Of a stretch of 64,000 nt of DNA, positions 47,218-61,100 are shown piece by piece. Position 1 is the stretch's first letter. Every line of letters starts with the position of its first letter. The DNA lies in contig JAFREQ010000026.1 of assembly GCA_025331565.1 (NCBI GenBank), positions 682,001 to 746,000 on the forward strand. Direction: 5' to 3'. The position numbers and the translations under genes were made by a program. The notes beneath the pieces were generated by a model. That model saw only the letters and a list, made by a program, of their open reading frames with translations. It did not search any database and was not told the DNA's origin. This DNA comes from Holacanthus passer (taxonomy: Eukaryota; Chordata; Actinopteri; Pomacanthidae).

Positions 47218-49215
47218 GTAAATATATTTTCCTGCAAATCTGTTTTTTTTTTCCTGCAAGTCTTTCAGATCCCCTGAATGGTTTGGGTGCATTTCTGCAG
47301 CCATTAACGCAGCTGCTGTCAAAGCTTCTCCGAATCCTTTTTGGGATGATAAAAAAAAGAGAGAGAGAGGAAAACAGCAGAAAAAATAAGTAAATTTCCC
47401 AGGATGCTGCTCACATAATGATGCCTCACATTTAAACCCTTTGTCTCCATGCGTGACCCACAGAGAAGGAAGTGTTGTAAAAATCGACTTGTTAGAGAGC
47501 CGCTCCTGATGCCTTCAGGAGCTGCTTTGATGTGTAATATTGGTCTTTTCAAGTGTGGGTAGCAATTAAGTGTATTGTCGAGGGGGTTGCACCGCAGGCA
47601 GGAATACGGCACCGGAGGAGTTGCGGCTCAGAGCAAAAGGTGCGAATTTTTCATCTGTACGCCCCCGTGCGTCACTGCTGCGTGCAGGGAGGGAGACTAT
47701 AGTGTCTGCTGCAATTAGTGATTTTTCACCCCGGAGTGTTAATGATATGCAATCTCCTTTTATAGCCCGCCTGCATATTGTGACATGCTTTTATCAGGGA
47801 GCTCGTAAAACGCACGGAGATGTGTTGAGTGTAAAAGTTTTCACTTTGTGGATGATGCTCTGTGCTGCATTGAGCTCTGGAGGCAATTTGTCATTGTCCT
47901 GTGAATTCTTGAGCAAATTTGTCCTCTGCAGCCCAGGCCTTGAATGCAAATAGAAAAGTCTGATTAAATGTAACTGAAGTCCAGGTTTGATTTGAATGTT
48001 GCCTGATAAAAAAGTTTAGGCTCTTTGGCCTCCTGTGAACTTTGAGCCTTAAGGTCGCTTTGCAATATTTAACTTCACTGCTGGCACTGCACATAAATGA
48101 GGCTGCACATTATGCTGACTGTGCAGTGAAAAGCTGCACACAGTATGTTTTATCATTAGACTACAAGCATCCTCAGAATTTATCTTCCCGGCTGGCTCCA
48201 GTCATTCTCTCTCCTGCAGCCCTGCAGACAGGCAGCTCGCTGAATGTAATATGGGCCCCTACAGCAGGGCAGGCGCCCCCACAGTCAGGGCACCTGCCAC
48301 AGAGCCTTCCTGGCTGTATTGAATAAAACATCCAGTGATGTATGAGGCAGGGGCTGCACCCGAGGGGGCAGAACTGCCTCATTTACTTCCTCCACTCTGC
48401 GCCTGTGACCTGCTGAGCAAATTGTGCTCATATTAGCTCTGCGGCTGCTCCTCACCTAAACAAATAGTCTTCCCAGCATAATGCTTGCCTTAACTCAACA
48501 TGATGGTTGGACAAGGCAGGGGAGAAGGAAATGGCAGAAAAGCTTTAATATCTAGGTCACTGAATTACCTTTTCGAGTTTGTAGCTCTTGTTTTGCCTCT
48601 TTATTTTCTGGCTTGCTGTTAGATCTATTTTTTTCTCTAACATTGGACCTTCAAATGTCCTGCTGCAAGGCTTTACTCACATTTCATCTTCCTCCTACTT
48701 TCACCATGTTTCCTGTTGCTCTCTAACAACAGCCAACAGTCCACATATGGCCTTGAAAAACACGAGCACTTTGTAGGTTGAAAACTTTTCATGCATAAAC
48801 TCTAATCACACCATCAGTTTCTTCTTTTCTACTTTACGTTCTGATGAAATTAAGAAAACTTAAATTACTCAAGTAAAATCTGATCCACTTTACTCAAACT
48901 GTTGGAAGGTGGAGAAGATATTTTGGCATCTAACTAAAGGAAGTCTGGCATTTTTTATCAATTTGCAACTCAAATTCCATATCAGTTCGGATGATTGATA
49001 GCGTTTGGGTTCCTTACTGTATTCTTTGCTTATTAAAGTCCCTGCCTGAAGTGAATAAGTGAGCTCCACTCATGAATATCGTTAAAGTCGCTGAAGTTTA
49101 ATTTCCTGCACTGTGTATTAATCTTTTTTAATCCCTGCATGGTTTGATTGTCTCAACACCTACCCAGAGGCAGCAAAACTCATTTTGGCACTTAAGATGA
49201 CTAAAATAGTGGATC
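47218..49215. other. Non-coding stretch, probably intron
   Basis: It starts at the donor candidate. T-run near 47243-47252. An ORF of 127 codons at 47570-47953 lies in moderately CpG-rich sequence and has no domain. Remaining sequence unique. Confidence 0.35.
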
Positions 49216-49219
49216 CAGA

Positions 49220-49220
<1 letters not shown>

Positions 49221-49256
<36 letters not shown>
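49221..49256. repeat. Compound (GT)n(GA)n microsatellite
   Basis: About nine GT units followed by about ten GA units, then AGAGAGAG again after ATGA. Confidence 0.95.
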
Positions 49257-52200
49257 TGAAGAGAGAGTGTGTATGTTACTAAAGATCTTCCCACCCCTGA
49301 AGTGTTGAAGCTAAGCGTGTCCATTCTTGTGTGGACTCTATTAATCAATGTGCTTCTTTTTATATTCACACAAATTAAAAAAGCACATTTAAAAATTGAT
49401 TTTCTGTTCACAAGCTCTTCCTAGAAAAATATATCGTAGATGCAAATAATCCTTAGAAACATATTTCCTCTCCTGTCAAAGAAAAGAAAAGACAACTGTC
49501 CCAAGATTAGCTGAGATCCTAGAAAAGCATGAAGCTCCTTCCTTGGAAAAATCATCGGACACTTAAAGGAACATGAACGTTTTCTCTCAAAGCCATGTCG
49601 ACAGCAGCTCATTAGATGCCCGATCAAAGTGTTTCATTTCAGGAAAAGTCTGCAACAGTCCTTGTTTTAACACCTTTCATGTGCAGGCAAACAGAAGAGA
49701 CGTGCCCTTTGTTGTACTTTACAATATTACATGATTTAATATAAACTCTGTTGTCCTGGCAGCGAGACGTGTCTTGCACATCAGCACTCGGGATGTGAAA
49801 CAGAAAAAAAAAGCAACATAAAACAAAAGTGTTTCACAGAAATGATTTGTGGAGAAACAAACACACCCTTCAGCCAGTCAGTGCGAATAAATGGAGGTGA
49901 AAGCGATGTTCGGTTTCCAGCACAGATGATGGCGTTGATGGGATCTGACATTAAAAGTACAGGCAGGATTATCAGGGACGATTCTGGCCTCACCGTTTGC
50001 AGTCAGAAAGTTCTTTATGTTTCACACAGCTAGCTGCTATAATACATCACATTGCACACTATATTGCTGGATGATTGACCCTCAGTCTTATTAGCTGTGC
50101 TGGCAAAGTCAGACGAGCAGCTCTCGTTTTCTCCCTGGCCTCTTGACGTTTCCGCAATGTCGGGGTCAAATAATCAAACACAGGCTCTTTTTAAATGGTC
50201 CAGGGTCACCACCGGCAGAGGACTGCTTCTCAGTTTTCAAATCAGCTATATATGATACATCTGTTATTGACCTTGTCCCAGTGAGTTATATCATGGCGCT
50301 TTACATCTAATTTCATCCCATGAGATTCCACTTATATGGTGAATCCTCAGTAAATCGACTGAAACTTGTCACTAAGTGTCCACAGCTTTACTTTTAGTAC
50401 AGGCATCTTATTTTCATACACAAGAGCTTAAGCATTTAAATGTACGCGTGTTTTTGTTTGACGTGGAGTAGCTACACAAAAATAGACCACGGGCATGTGA
50501 TTACATACACAAACTCCTGCAGTGTTGCTGATGAGTGGTACACGTTAGAGAGACGCTGTGTGGTTCTCTGCTTGTTGCTCCACAGATGATTTCATGTTAT
50601 TCTGGCTGTAGTAAAAGCTCTACCTGCCCACTGCCCCGCTCATGTGATCTGACCTGCTGTGATGGGAGACGTTGGCAGCTCTTCATCAGGGTTATCTGCA
50701 GCCACTTAACGCATGACGGACAGCGATGATCCCCGACCTCCTCCCTCTCTTCCCCTCTCACCTCCTGTCAGACTGAATGGAAGTCACGTCTCAGCAGGCC
50801 CCGAGGTTAATGCATAGCCTTTTAATTTGGAAAGGTTAGCGCGGTTAGTCCATTTTTTTTTTGGTTTGAAAATGCTCTCAGGCATGTGAAATATAGTCAA
50901 CAGGAACTGTGCACTTTATATGTGGTTAATGAGTACACTCGTATAGAAGACCTGAGTGCTGTGCAGTTTATAGTTTGCTCCATAACACAGCCAGAAAAGT
51001 GAGGGGAGGCATGCTCCTTCCAAAGTGTTCTTGGGGGAAGAAAGAGAATAAAGCAAATCTGACAAGCTCTCCAACAGCGAATTTGCTCTCCTTAAAAACA
51101 ATGCCGCTCTTGCCTTCCTCATGGTCACATTGATTTGTTCTGGGTGACAGTGCAGGCTGCTGTGAAATCACCCCAGCGCCATTGATCTCAAGGAGAGAAG
51201 GAGGAGAGGGAATGAGAGCCTGGCGACAGTGAGCAACATGGGAAAATCTTCAGTGTGCCCTCCTCAACCTTAACCAGTAATAAAATGAAGGCCTTGGTTA
51301 CTATCAGATCAGCCCCTGCTGTACTTCTTCAGCCACTGTATCGCAGTCTAGTCGGCGCTTTGATTTGTTTTGGAGGCCCGTACATGCTGTGTGATTTGCT
51401 ATTGTGCCTCACCATGTTTCACATTATCAGCTGAACTCTTTATTGCCACTGTTTTCCATGCCAGAAGCAAGGCTGTTTTTTATCTCATGCAGGCCTCTGA
51501 TTAATCTCTCCCTCTATGCTGGTGTACTTTAATCTTGAATGGGAGATATCTGATTCTCCTCGGCTATTGAGGAAGATCAAACTTTAATGGAACAAGGAAC
51601 TGCACATCATCCTAATCTCCATCTCCCTGCATTTTGGTTGACTGCTCTCCCTCGGGCTTTGTAGCTTTCTGCAGAAGCAGGAAATACATCAGACAGATAA
51701 GGTGTTTTCTCTTCATGCTTTGGTAATTTATTCCCTGTTGACAATGGCCACCACTTTACATCTCTGCTGTTTGATTACCTGGTCGAAGGCACAGCGGGGG
51801 AAAAGCAGAGGAATTGATTGACACTTACAAATGGCTATCCTGTATGACCTAAACGTGTGAAACTTTTCCAGAAGCTTTAATTGGGCTTTCTTCACAGTTC
51901 AGTCATTCCGCAGGAAAACACGCTTCCCTCGTCTCTATTTATCGACATGCGAGAGATGTGACCTACGTCATCTGTCTATAATAGCCTGAGGAGAGGTACG
52001 TCAGCTGTATGGATGTATTAAGGTTCAATGCATTTGATTACACTACAGCCAATCCAGGAATTAGCTATTGACCGCTATTTCCTCCATTCAGTTCCTCCAT
52101 ATCACTGAATAACAGTGCACATTATGCTGACCAGCATCCAGACTGTCACCGGCTAGATGCATATTGTTGCAAATGGATAACACTTATGGGGTGTCGCACC

Positions 52201-52805
52201 TCCCACAGACGGTTTGTGTCTGTGACAAAAAGAGGCTATTACCCAATTCTAAGGCGGTTGCTGTAAGGTAATGAAATTTCCACTGACTGGAGAAAACAAT
52301 GTTGTCTGGTCCGGATTGTAATTGCAGAACCCACCTCACCATTTTCCTGAGTTCAGCGTGAATGCAACACGATTTAATAAAACTCTGGAGATTTTTATCA
52401 TTTATTGCCAGGCTTGGCAGCCGCATCAGGGGGAGTAAGCTGAGGCTTGCACAGATAAAACTCATTCAATTTACTTGTTGAATATTAACCAAGCCGGAGC
52501 CCATTTACAAGAGGGCCGGTATGTGACCCATAGGGAAACGTTTATGTGTTTGTTTGTGTTGGGCCAGCGCGGGTCAGCTATATTGTTAATATAAAGCCAC
52601 CATTTTCCTTAATCTAAAAGGAGGAGTAGCCTGGAATTTCCGTCATTTTCTCCAGTGATATTATTTGTGTCAAGAAAGGGTCGAAAATCTGTGGGATATT
52701 AGGCCCTCAGGCCAAAGAGCTTCTGTGTGCCTGCCTCCACTCACATACAAAAACATAGGAACATTGACATGAGGACATGTATGGGCACACACACACTCAC
52801 AGACA
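49257..52805. other. Non-coding stretch, nothing firmly recognised
   Basis: Unique sequence. The 51480-52120 segment is non-repetitive with the texture of conserved sequence, but shows no site strong enough to call. No exon-like frame. Confidence 0.35.
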
Positions 52806-52834
52806 GACACACACACACACACACACACACACAC
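52806..52834. repeat. (AC)n microsatellite
   Basis: About 14 AC units, read directly. Confidence 0.95.
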
Positions 52835-52978
52835 TCCTAGCCCTGTTTTATTACCTCCTGCCTGCTGCTGGAATTGCTTTCCTCCCTCGAGTGAGCCAGG
52901 CAAAGCCGGCTTTATTGTGTTAACCTATTTGTGTGTCAAGAGCGATTGCAGCGTTCTTTATCTCTGTTTGTATTCGGA

Positions 52979-53078
52979 CGGGGAGACGGCAGAGAGAGAG
53001 AGCGAGAGAGCGAGGAAGAGGGAGAGAGAGTGGCGGAGGAAAAGGAGGAGGTGGTGGTAGTGGTGATGGGGGGGGGGT
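52979..53078 (+). repeat. Purine tract (GAGAGAG... GGAGGAGG... G10)
   Basis: A 100-base almost pure purine stretch on + with GAGA units, GGAGGA units and a run of ten or more G. Prone to triplex or G-quadruplex structure. Confidence 0.85.
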
Positions 53079-53154
53079 TGCACAGGAGCCAGGCAAGCCA
53101 CCGGAGTTAGACGGATGGCCGGCCACCTCGCTCCACTCTGGAGGATAATGACTG

Positions 53155-53167
53155 GTTGCTTAGCAAT
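53155..53167. promoter_or_regulatory. RFX X-box-like site GTTGCTTAGCAAT
   Basis: Two mismatches from the palindromic X-box GTTGCCTAGCAAC. It lies just after the purine tract and a small CpG cluster (CCGG, GACGG, GGCCGGCC near 53101-53125), which together could form a regulatory site. Confidence 0.3.
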
Positions 53168-54909
53168 AACCCACCCCCACCCACTTCCAGACTTGCATCC
53201 AGAGTAATCACTTTTTTCCTCTAAAAGATTTCATATATAATTATAAGCCCAGTGCCGGCCTTTGAAATCTGCCTAATGGGTCTTTTCATTTATTTAGCAG
53301 AGTGGGTTGAGGGTGCAGGGTGGGGGTGCTTATCAACTCCTGATTATTGTAGGTTGCAGAATTGTGTGTGTTTGTCAGCATGTGTTTATATCTGCTTTGT
53401 GTTGAGCTGTCGGTGGAGTTTGACCGGGATTACGACGAGGCCAAAGCTGTATTTCCTGCTCGATAGCTGCTGCTGTACAACCTTCGACCTGCGTAATGCA
53501 GCAGTGACAGCGCTGCGTATGAATAGATGCATCCGCACAAGCACACACATTCACGCATTCACGTTTTTTGATGGGCGACCAGAGGCTATGAGTGCTCCTT
53601 CTTGTGGGCTCTTAGTTTTATTAACATTTTTATTGAGTTGAACAAATTGCTGACCTTTTGTGGCATAATGAATAGCCAGGCCTGCTTAGGAAAAATGAGA
53701 GTTTTGGCAGAAGTGACTGGCGCCAATCCAAGCTGTTTAACCCATGATTTGCAGTGTGTTTATTCAGCAGGTGACAACATTTAATACGGCTGAGTGTTTT
53801 CCAACATTTCAATTCTTTATTCAGCTGCTTTTTTAAAAATCTCCCTCCTCAGTCAGGACATTAATCTACAGTATATACTGTCTTTAATCTGCACTGTTCT
53901 CCAGCAGGTCTCTATAATTTTAGGTAACTGTGTTTTAAAGTGGCAGGATAAAGGTATAATATCTGAACATGACCCCAATTTAAACTGCCTTTCATCGCCG
54001 GCAGACACTAATGTTGGCACAAAGTCCAGAGTCGTTTTAATGCTGAGCCAATTATCCTCTCTGCTTTTGAAAATAGATTTTTTTCCCCTCCTCTCTTTTA
54101 TGAAGAAGTAAAAAATTAATTTGAAATTCCCTGTGAAGTTCATATTAAATTTTTACTTGTTTATGGTGAAAAAAAAAGTCACGGCTGCTCAAACAGACCT
54201 CGTGGATCAAATGAAATGTTTATGACTTATGCCACTGTAGCCGGTTGGTGTCGCATTAGACTGTTAATTTATGGAAAGACAAATTACTTTTTCCAAAAAA
54301 AAAAAAAAATCTTTTTGTTATTGGAGCTTCTTCAAATAATGTCAGCCGTGTCTGATAGTTACCCATCTGTGCTTTCTCTCCATATCCTGATCAGTGCCAT
54401 CTTTCCTGATCCAGGCTCATGCACCATTGCTAAAACTGACAGCTATGCACGTCCTGGGAACTTCATACAGATAAACTAAACATACAGCTCGGTCCCCCAC
54501 CCCCATCTCTGTGGCATGCTTCTGTGGCTGCGTCTATAGGAACAGCTGTCCAGCTGTCACCACAGCCAGCCAGTCAGCCGCTCTCTAAGGCAACATCTGG
54601 AGAGACTGAACGCACAAGGGCAGCCTGCCGTTCTCTGCTCGTCCCCAAAGACCACGGAAGTGTGTCAGGCCTTTTGGCTGCACATCACCACTGACCGCAT
54701 CAACCGTATCACTGGGTTTTGATTGAACGTTATCTGCCACTTAAATAAGCTCTGTGAGGCATTGTTACACCAACTTACAGTGATCTGTTACTGAAGCGAC
54801 TCACATTATCACAACAGTTCTTAAAAACAAAACATGTGACTGTACAGCCGGAAAAAAAAACACACACACACATTATCGTAACCATTAATAGTCATCTGCC
54901 TCTGCATGG
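53168..54909. other. Non-coding stretch, nothing recognised
   Basis: A 129-codon ORF at 53252-53641 is not protein-like. An A-run lies at about 54295-54309. Unique sequence otherwise. Confidence 0.4.
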
Positions 54910-54950
54910 ATGTATGTGTGTGTGCACATGTGTGCACATGTGTGTGTGTA
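54910..54950. repeat. Alternating purine-pyrimidine tract (TG/CA)
   Basis: Forty-one bases of uninterrupted alternation with two copies of TGTGCACATG. Z-DNA-prone. Confidence 0.85.
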
Positions 54951-57590
54951 AACAAAATCCCAGCGAGCAAGGTGCAATGGCCTGGAACTGACGAGAACCC
55001 ACTGGGAGAGTCTCTCCTTGATGTAGCCCCCCGCTCCCCCTCCTCACCATCTTTCCCTCCTGGCAGCGGAGTGACGGTGAGGTGGGTGGCGGGGGGGGGG
55101 GCACAGAGCCGTGTGAGTGGGGAGATGAACAGAGCTGCGGTCCCCTCTGTCAGCCACAAACTAGGATCAGGGAGATCGCATGGGACTCCCTCCTAGGATG
55201 AGCAAAGGGAAGAAGGGAGAAAGCAGCTGTTCGGTGTTTTTCTCGTACTTCTTCACCAGCTCACTTGTGTTTTTTCACCCTCTCTGTCGTCTTCTCTGAG
55301 GCTGTCATTAGCTTCTGTCACGCTCTTTTTTTTGGTGGGCTCGAAAAACGCTTTGAGTGCAGCTGTAGACGAGGATGAGATGAAAATTTGCTCTTTAAAA
55401 GTGTCATAATCACTGTGCCTCTTCTTGTTGTTTTTAGGAACTTTTAAAGGACTTGATTTCTTCATCAGTCCTCTTGGTAACCGAGGGCCTCTCAGGCATA
55501 CTGTGTCTCTCCCCACAGACAGCTGCAGACTCATACAGGCTCTGGGCGAAGTTTGATGGATCCTGTTTACTGGAGCTGAGAGAATGCCTGGGTATCTCAA
55601 ATTAAGTGTCACTTAAAGCTTGTCGTTTAGTCAGCTTTCCATTTTGTTCCCCCATCTCTAGTGACAGCACTGTGCTGCCAATTGTAACAGGGATTGAGAG
55701 GAAGACATTTGGTGATTACACATTCTGTCATGATTGAGGGGTGAAGCCAGCAACTCGAGGCAAAACCAAATTCCATATGGCTGCAGTGAAATCTCTCCAC
55801 CCATAGTGAGTTACACTCAAACAGCCCCTGTCCTGATGACAGGGAAATCGCCTGCTCATGACTTATCGTTTTATCATTCAAATTTACCCCATTGATGCTT
55901 GCTGCTGTGATTGACAGCTGGGCTTGAAAGCCACAGCTATCTCAATTGAGCTGCGGCAGCCAGTTGGTAACTGTGACAATGGTCTCTCCTCCTTGCCTTG
56001 TTTTCACACTTTTTCTGCTGTCACAGAAACCTCACCGACTGCTTCTCTGCCAAGACAGCATCCTATTAATCTTTTAAATAAGGGCCGCAGCCCAGCAGCA
56101 TTGTTTGCAGAAAACCGAGAGGACCTTGTGAGACCACACTGAAAGGGAAAAGGGGGCAACTGGGGCTGAATTCGTCTCATTGTGGCAGGAAAGCCGAGCC
56201 TCCTTAAAGCCAACAATATTAGAAATCTAATAGCTGCGGTGGAGATAGATGGTGCTGAGGTCTGAATATAGCCAGTGCTCTGTGGCCCCACCTGATAACT
56301 CTGTGGTCTTTCTTGTCTTCTGCCGCTCTCAGCTTTGCTCTCCAGGTGCGTTCTGTGCTTTCATCTGCATCGTGGCACTCTGAATAAAAGCCTCTGTGTT
56401 TATGGCCATTTTCTTTTTCTATGCACTTATGTATTGATCCCTTTCAGCACAGTGGGAATGGGCTTTATATTTTTTTGTTCAATTCCGGCCTTAGACCGCA
56501 TAACAGCGGCATATTCTGAAATGGCAAACCATTGATGTATTGTGATGTGACCTAGGGAAGGAACAATGGCAGCTCAACCTTCTGTCTCTATGTACTTAGC
56601 TGACAATTTGTTCGAGGGAGCCACAAACATGAATGAAATAACGGCATCCTTGCATAAACGCAAGTTTCTTACAACCCAGAAAAATCTCTCCTGCCTTCAG
56701 TTTCAAAAGGCTTTCTGCACTCTGATTTCATGGACTCGGCTTTTGTGTTTAATTAGGTGTGATTTGTGAACATTTCCCAAGTGGTAGGAAGTCTTTTTTG
56801 AGTCTCTGTACTGTCTCGTCAAGTGGTTGTTAATGGAGAATTGCTGCAATGCTCCTGACACCTTCTGCCTTGTAATGAGTGCCTTCCTATGCAAAGTGGC
56901 CCCATAAACCAAACCTTTCAAGTATGAGGAACATGTGGCAGCAGTATTTGGCATCTCAGTAGTTGGGGGATGTTTACAACTTGTAAAGATCCTAAAGTTA
57001 TGGCATCATTATATACCTTCCTCGTGTCTCGTCTCTGGCCATGGAAACCCAATGAGGCAGGGCAACCTGGATGACTAATTAACTCCCAGGTCAGAGCCAC
57101 ATGATCGCAAGACTGCTGGTCAGTGGAAATTGATATACTTTCCCCTACAGCCAGCTATGGCTGCTTTGTGATCATCTGTGTGATCACGCGCCCGTGCATG
57201 CACACACGCATGAGCGTTTGGCATAGCTGTTCATCCACTGTGACTCAGAGTTGCTCCTCCACTTTAAAAACACAGCAAATCAATGCATTATAATGATTTC
57301 GGAACAATATAACACTGCTATTTATGTAGGCTTTAGTCTGGCACCTACCTGTAATCTGACATGATGCTGCAGCTGCGAGAACATCAAGGCATTGGTGAAG
57401 TAAAGCATTTGATTTATAATTGTGTGCTTTCATAACTAGAACAAGTTGTGGCCTGGTTGTGTAATATTTGACACCAGTTTTAAGTGTATCCACTTCAGTA
57501 TTTTATGAACAAATGTCCTCAGGGCACTACAACTGTTTTGCAGTGCTAAAGGTTTTCTCTGTGGCTTCACTGCAGTGCTCTTTATCAACA
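54951..57590. other. Non-coding stretch, with possible conserved segment 55900-56220
   Basis: A G-run sits near 55090-55100. The 55900-56220 segment is unique and GC-balanced (CTCAATTGAGCTGCGGCAGC, CATCCTATTAATC), conserved-element-like in texture. GTGATCA / TGATCAC (57168-57187) is a small inverted pair. No exon. Confidence 0.35.
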
Positions 57591-58110
57591 GTGAAGCTCT
57601 CTCTGCTTTACGTGCAGCTTTTTTTGTGCACAAAGACGAGCGAGCGTCTGTAACAGTTGGTCCTTGAAATGTGTGTTAAACCGCGAGTCTGTGTTTCCTC
57701 TGAACATGCAAAATGTGTGCGCGCAGGGATGTCTTTTTGTTCTTGTTTGCAGGTTAAACACAAACACTGCTGTCCCAGATTCACACACAAGCCCCCTCCA
57801 CCTGAGTCTGATCCCCGGCAAGGAGCCCGAGCGCCTCACACTCAGCCACGAGCCTCCTCCCCTCCGCCCCGTCGCCCAAAAAGAGATTCTCTCAGTTCTT
57901 CCAGTTTCAAAGCGCTCACATAGCTCGGCTGTGTTGTAGCACGCCCCTCCTCCCTGACCCCACCTCCTGGAGACGGCACTCTTGACCTGCTGCCCCATTG
58001 TTTCCAGCGGGGATGGATGAGGAGCCGCCTCTGCCGGCGCGATCCTTCACTCAATAGCTGCTCCATCTGTTGACTGCGTGACTCTGGGTTACAAGCGGGG
58101 ATTTTGCTCC
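57591..58110. promoter_or_regulatory. Second CpG-rich patch, possible alternative promoter
   Basis: About 25 CpG in 500 bases by eye, with CCTCCGCCCCGTCGCC near 57857 and GCCGGCGCG near 58033. Overlapping ORFs on both strands (up to 137 codons) are by-products of GC content. No TATA box, CCAAT pair or clear donor, so promoter function is speculative; strand unknown. Confidence 0.3.
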
Positions 58111-61100
58111 GTCTGTGCAGGGTGTGAAAGGAGCTATCTCAGGGGGCTTCCTGAATAGGGTTTTAAAACTGCAGTAGCAGGGTGTTGTGATGCCCCTCAC
58201 ACCCCACCCCTCCACCCGTCATCGGCCCAACACAGCCGGCTGGGTGTGTGCAGGATGAGAGGCCTTCATTGTGCCTGTTCACAGGCCCCTAGGCAACAGG
58301 GTCACCTTGTCCCCAAACAAATGCTGCCCTCAGTGGGATTGTTGGCACGGCATGTCTGTGTTTCTGTGTGTGTGTGTGAAGGGGGAGTGGGTATTTGAGT
58401 ATAAGAATGTATCATCAGGAAGAGGGCAGAGGCCTTGGCTGTGAGGACATTTATCTCTGCCTTTCACATCAAGGCCCATTCAGTGCAACCCGTCTGCGTC
58501 AGGCTTTCAAAGGACATCACAGATAGAGAAACACTCTGGTCGGCTTTGCAGGTCACATTTAGACCAATAAAGCTGCTCATGTCATTTTCTATTTTCCCTT
58601 GTATATTCAGCTTGGAAAGGAAAAACATCATCTGTGTTTTGTCTCTCATGAATTTGAGTTCCCATCATTTGAAATAGTAGAAGAGCGCCGCTTAGGCTTT
58701 TGAGGCTGGTCTGTTCTGTGGTTCATTCTCTTTAACAGAGAGTAGTTGAGAACAAAAAAAACAAAAAACAAATCTGCGGCTGTTTTGACTGCTGGTTCAC
58801 CTTCAGTAATTAATGTTGAAATTGCAGTCTGCCAGACGTTTGTGCTGAGGTCCTCTGTCTATCTGCGTGGGAGTTGTTATTTGGCAATTTCACTTAAGTG
58901 AAAAAAGCAGGATCCTGCCCTCTAGGATCCTTTTCTTTCTCCTGAATAAAATTCCCATCAACTTAAAGAAAAACCTGTGTTTCGAATGAGTTTGTCTTTT
59001 ATTGCAATACAGATCCAAATAGTTGTTCATATTTATGTCGAGGCTTTTATGAGTTTTTTTTCTCTCTCGCTCCCGTGGCTTAACTTGCTTTTGAGAGAGT
59101 AAACTGCTGTTCTTCTTTTTATTTCTATCTAATGGGGTGGTCCTTCTGCTTCCTGCCAGGAGCTTAGTCCTAAAGAGCCACAGCCAAGCACCCTCATCTG
59201 CCTTGTTTCCTGTTCTGTTCCTTTATCACACAGCCACAGTCAGCCACCACCGGAGCCCCTCAGCTGTCACAGGATGTCCCCAACACACCTTTACCTCAGT
59301 TAAGATGATTAAAGCAGCAGGATCCACTATCCTCATGTCTTTTGCACAAGTGTTTCACCTCCACCTTTCTCCTTAGGCTGAGAAGAGACAAAGCGAGCAA
59401 CAGCATCAGACGGAGAAGCAGGCGGCTGGTTCAGGCGTGGAGCCCCCTCACCAGACGAGACAGAGTTAAAAGAGGAGGGGGCTGTTGAGTGGAATGAGTG
59501 GAGGTAGAAAACTGCAGTGACAGCAGAATGAATAAATTGAAAAACTCTCTCATTGTAAATTGTCTATCGCTCGTGACAAACGATCTGATAGGCGAGCAGC
59601 CCGGGTTTCCGACGCATCCGTCCCAATAGAGCTGTGAATAACTGGTCTATCTCCACACTGCTTAGCACTGGCCCTGCACTTAATAATTCATACAGTGTGA
59701 AATATTTTCCCCGGTACAGATATGCCAAAGAGCTGCCGCCAGCAGGCGGGGGCGGCGAGGGGGGTGTCCCTGCGGTGCTAATTTGGGGGATGGTGACGTG
59801 CATAGATTTCTAAGGGGGCACTAGTTTGGAGGAGATGCCTCTGACACATTTGCTCTCCTGTATGTTCTGTCTGTTACTGGAAAGAGCCGAGCTGGAGATG
59901 CACAGAGCGAGAGTGAAAGAGTGCAGCTGACATTTAACTCATGGCTGATCTGGCTGGAACCGGGAACAGAGAAGGGAAATACATTTCCATTTAAGCTGAC
60001 TGAACACACTTATCAGTGACTGTGGGGACAAAGGGAGGCTGTAAACCTACTAAGTAGTTTTTGCTGTTTGCCCCGTTGAGTGTTGTGGTCGCAGTTGACA
60101 TCGGTGGCAGCAGGTGTCTGTGGACACCTGGTTTATGTCTCCTGTTTCCATCAGGTGACTCCTCCTGCCTCGGGCTCCTGCAAGAGCTCAGCAGCCGAAA
60201 GCAGCTCTCATGGTCCCTGACCTTATTGTCCCCTTCATTCACAGTGCTGAGCTCACACCGCCTTATTCTCCACGGCAATGAACCCAAAGCTATAATGGCC
60301 TTGCTCGCATGAGCGTGCGCGAGCGTGTGCAGATGTGCGCTTGCCTGTGATCGTGGCATGCCATGTGTGTCGTTTTTGTGCGACGGCGCTGTGTGGTTTT
60401 GTCTGGCTCGTTCCGCAGCGCAGTCCTGTACAAACTGGGTTTTTATGGTTCGCATTCAGGCCCTGATACCAATTATGCAAACTATTAAAAATTTAAGGAG
60501 GACAGTCTTTTATAATTTAATCCTAAAGTAATAGATTCTATTAAAAATGCATGAGAGGAGCTTTATAGATGGAGCTAGAATTAGTGTCTATCAAAGAGTC
60601 CAGTCAAGGATGCAGAGGGAATGGGCAGCAGGAGTGGTGGTATTGCCTCATTATTCAAATAGGATATGATTACCATAGAGCAGGAGTCCCTCAGAGCTGA
60701 AGCAGAGCTCACCGGGCCACTGCGATCACAAACAGGAGGAGTCTGGTCGGGCTCCTCCGAGGGAGTTCTCCCTTTTTCTGGTGAAATGAAACTGATTTCA
60801 GATTTCCCCTTTTAAACTCTCACAAATGGGAGTCAAAGCGACATGTGATTTGTTGTGGTCTACAGCGTTCTGTCGCTGAAATACTCTTTGTCTTTTCGCT
60901 TTTCTCCTCCTCTGTGGTGTTTCACTCGAGATTGTTTAGTCTTGTCCTCGCTGAAAGCATGTAGAAGGTGTTGAAGCATGAAAACAGGAAGCCTGCAGTG
61001 TTGTAACTTAATGGCTCATGCAGCAAGCGAGCGGCAGACCTTTTACTGGCCTCGGCACTCCTTGGTTTACCCCACAGAGCTTCCTGGACAGGTGGGGAGC

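Noticed and set aside
59149..59303. Acceptor-like CTTCCTGCCAG followed by 47 open codons ending in TAA
   Set aside because: The peptide is Pro/Ser-rich with no identifiable family, and no other evidence supports it.
59991..60455. 154-codon ORF on minus
   Set aside because: Low-complexity His/Ala/Arg segments from GT-rich DNA on the other strand; no domain.
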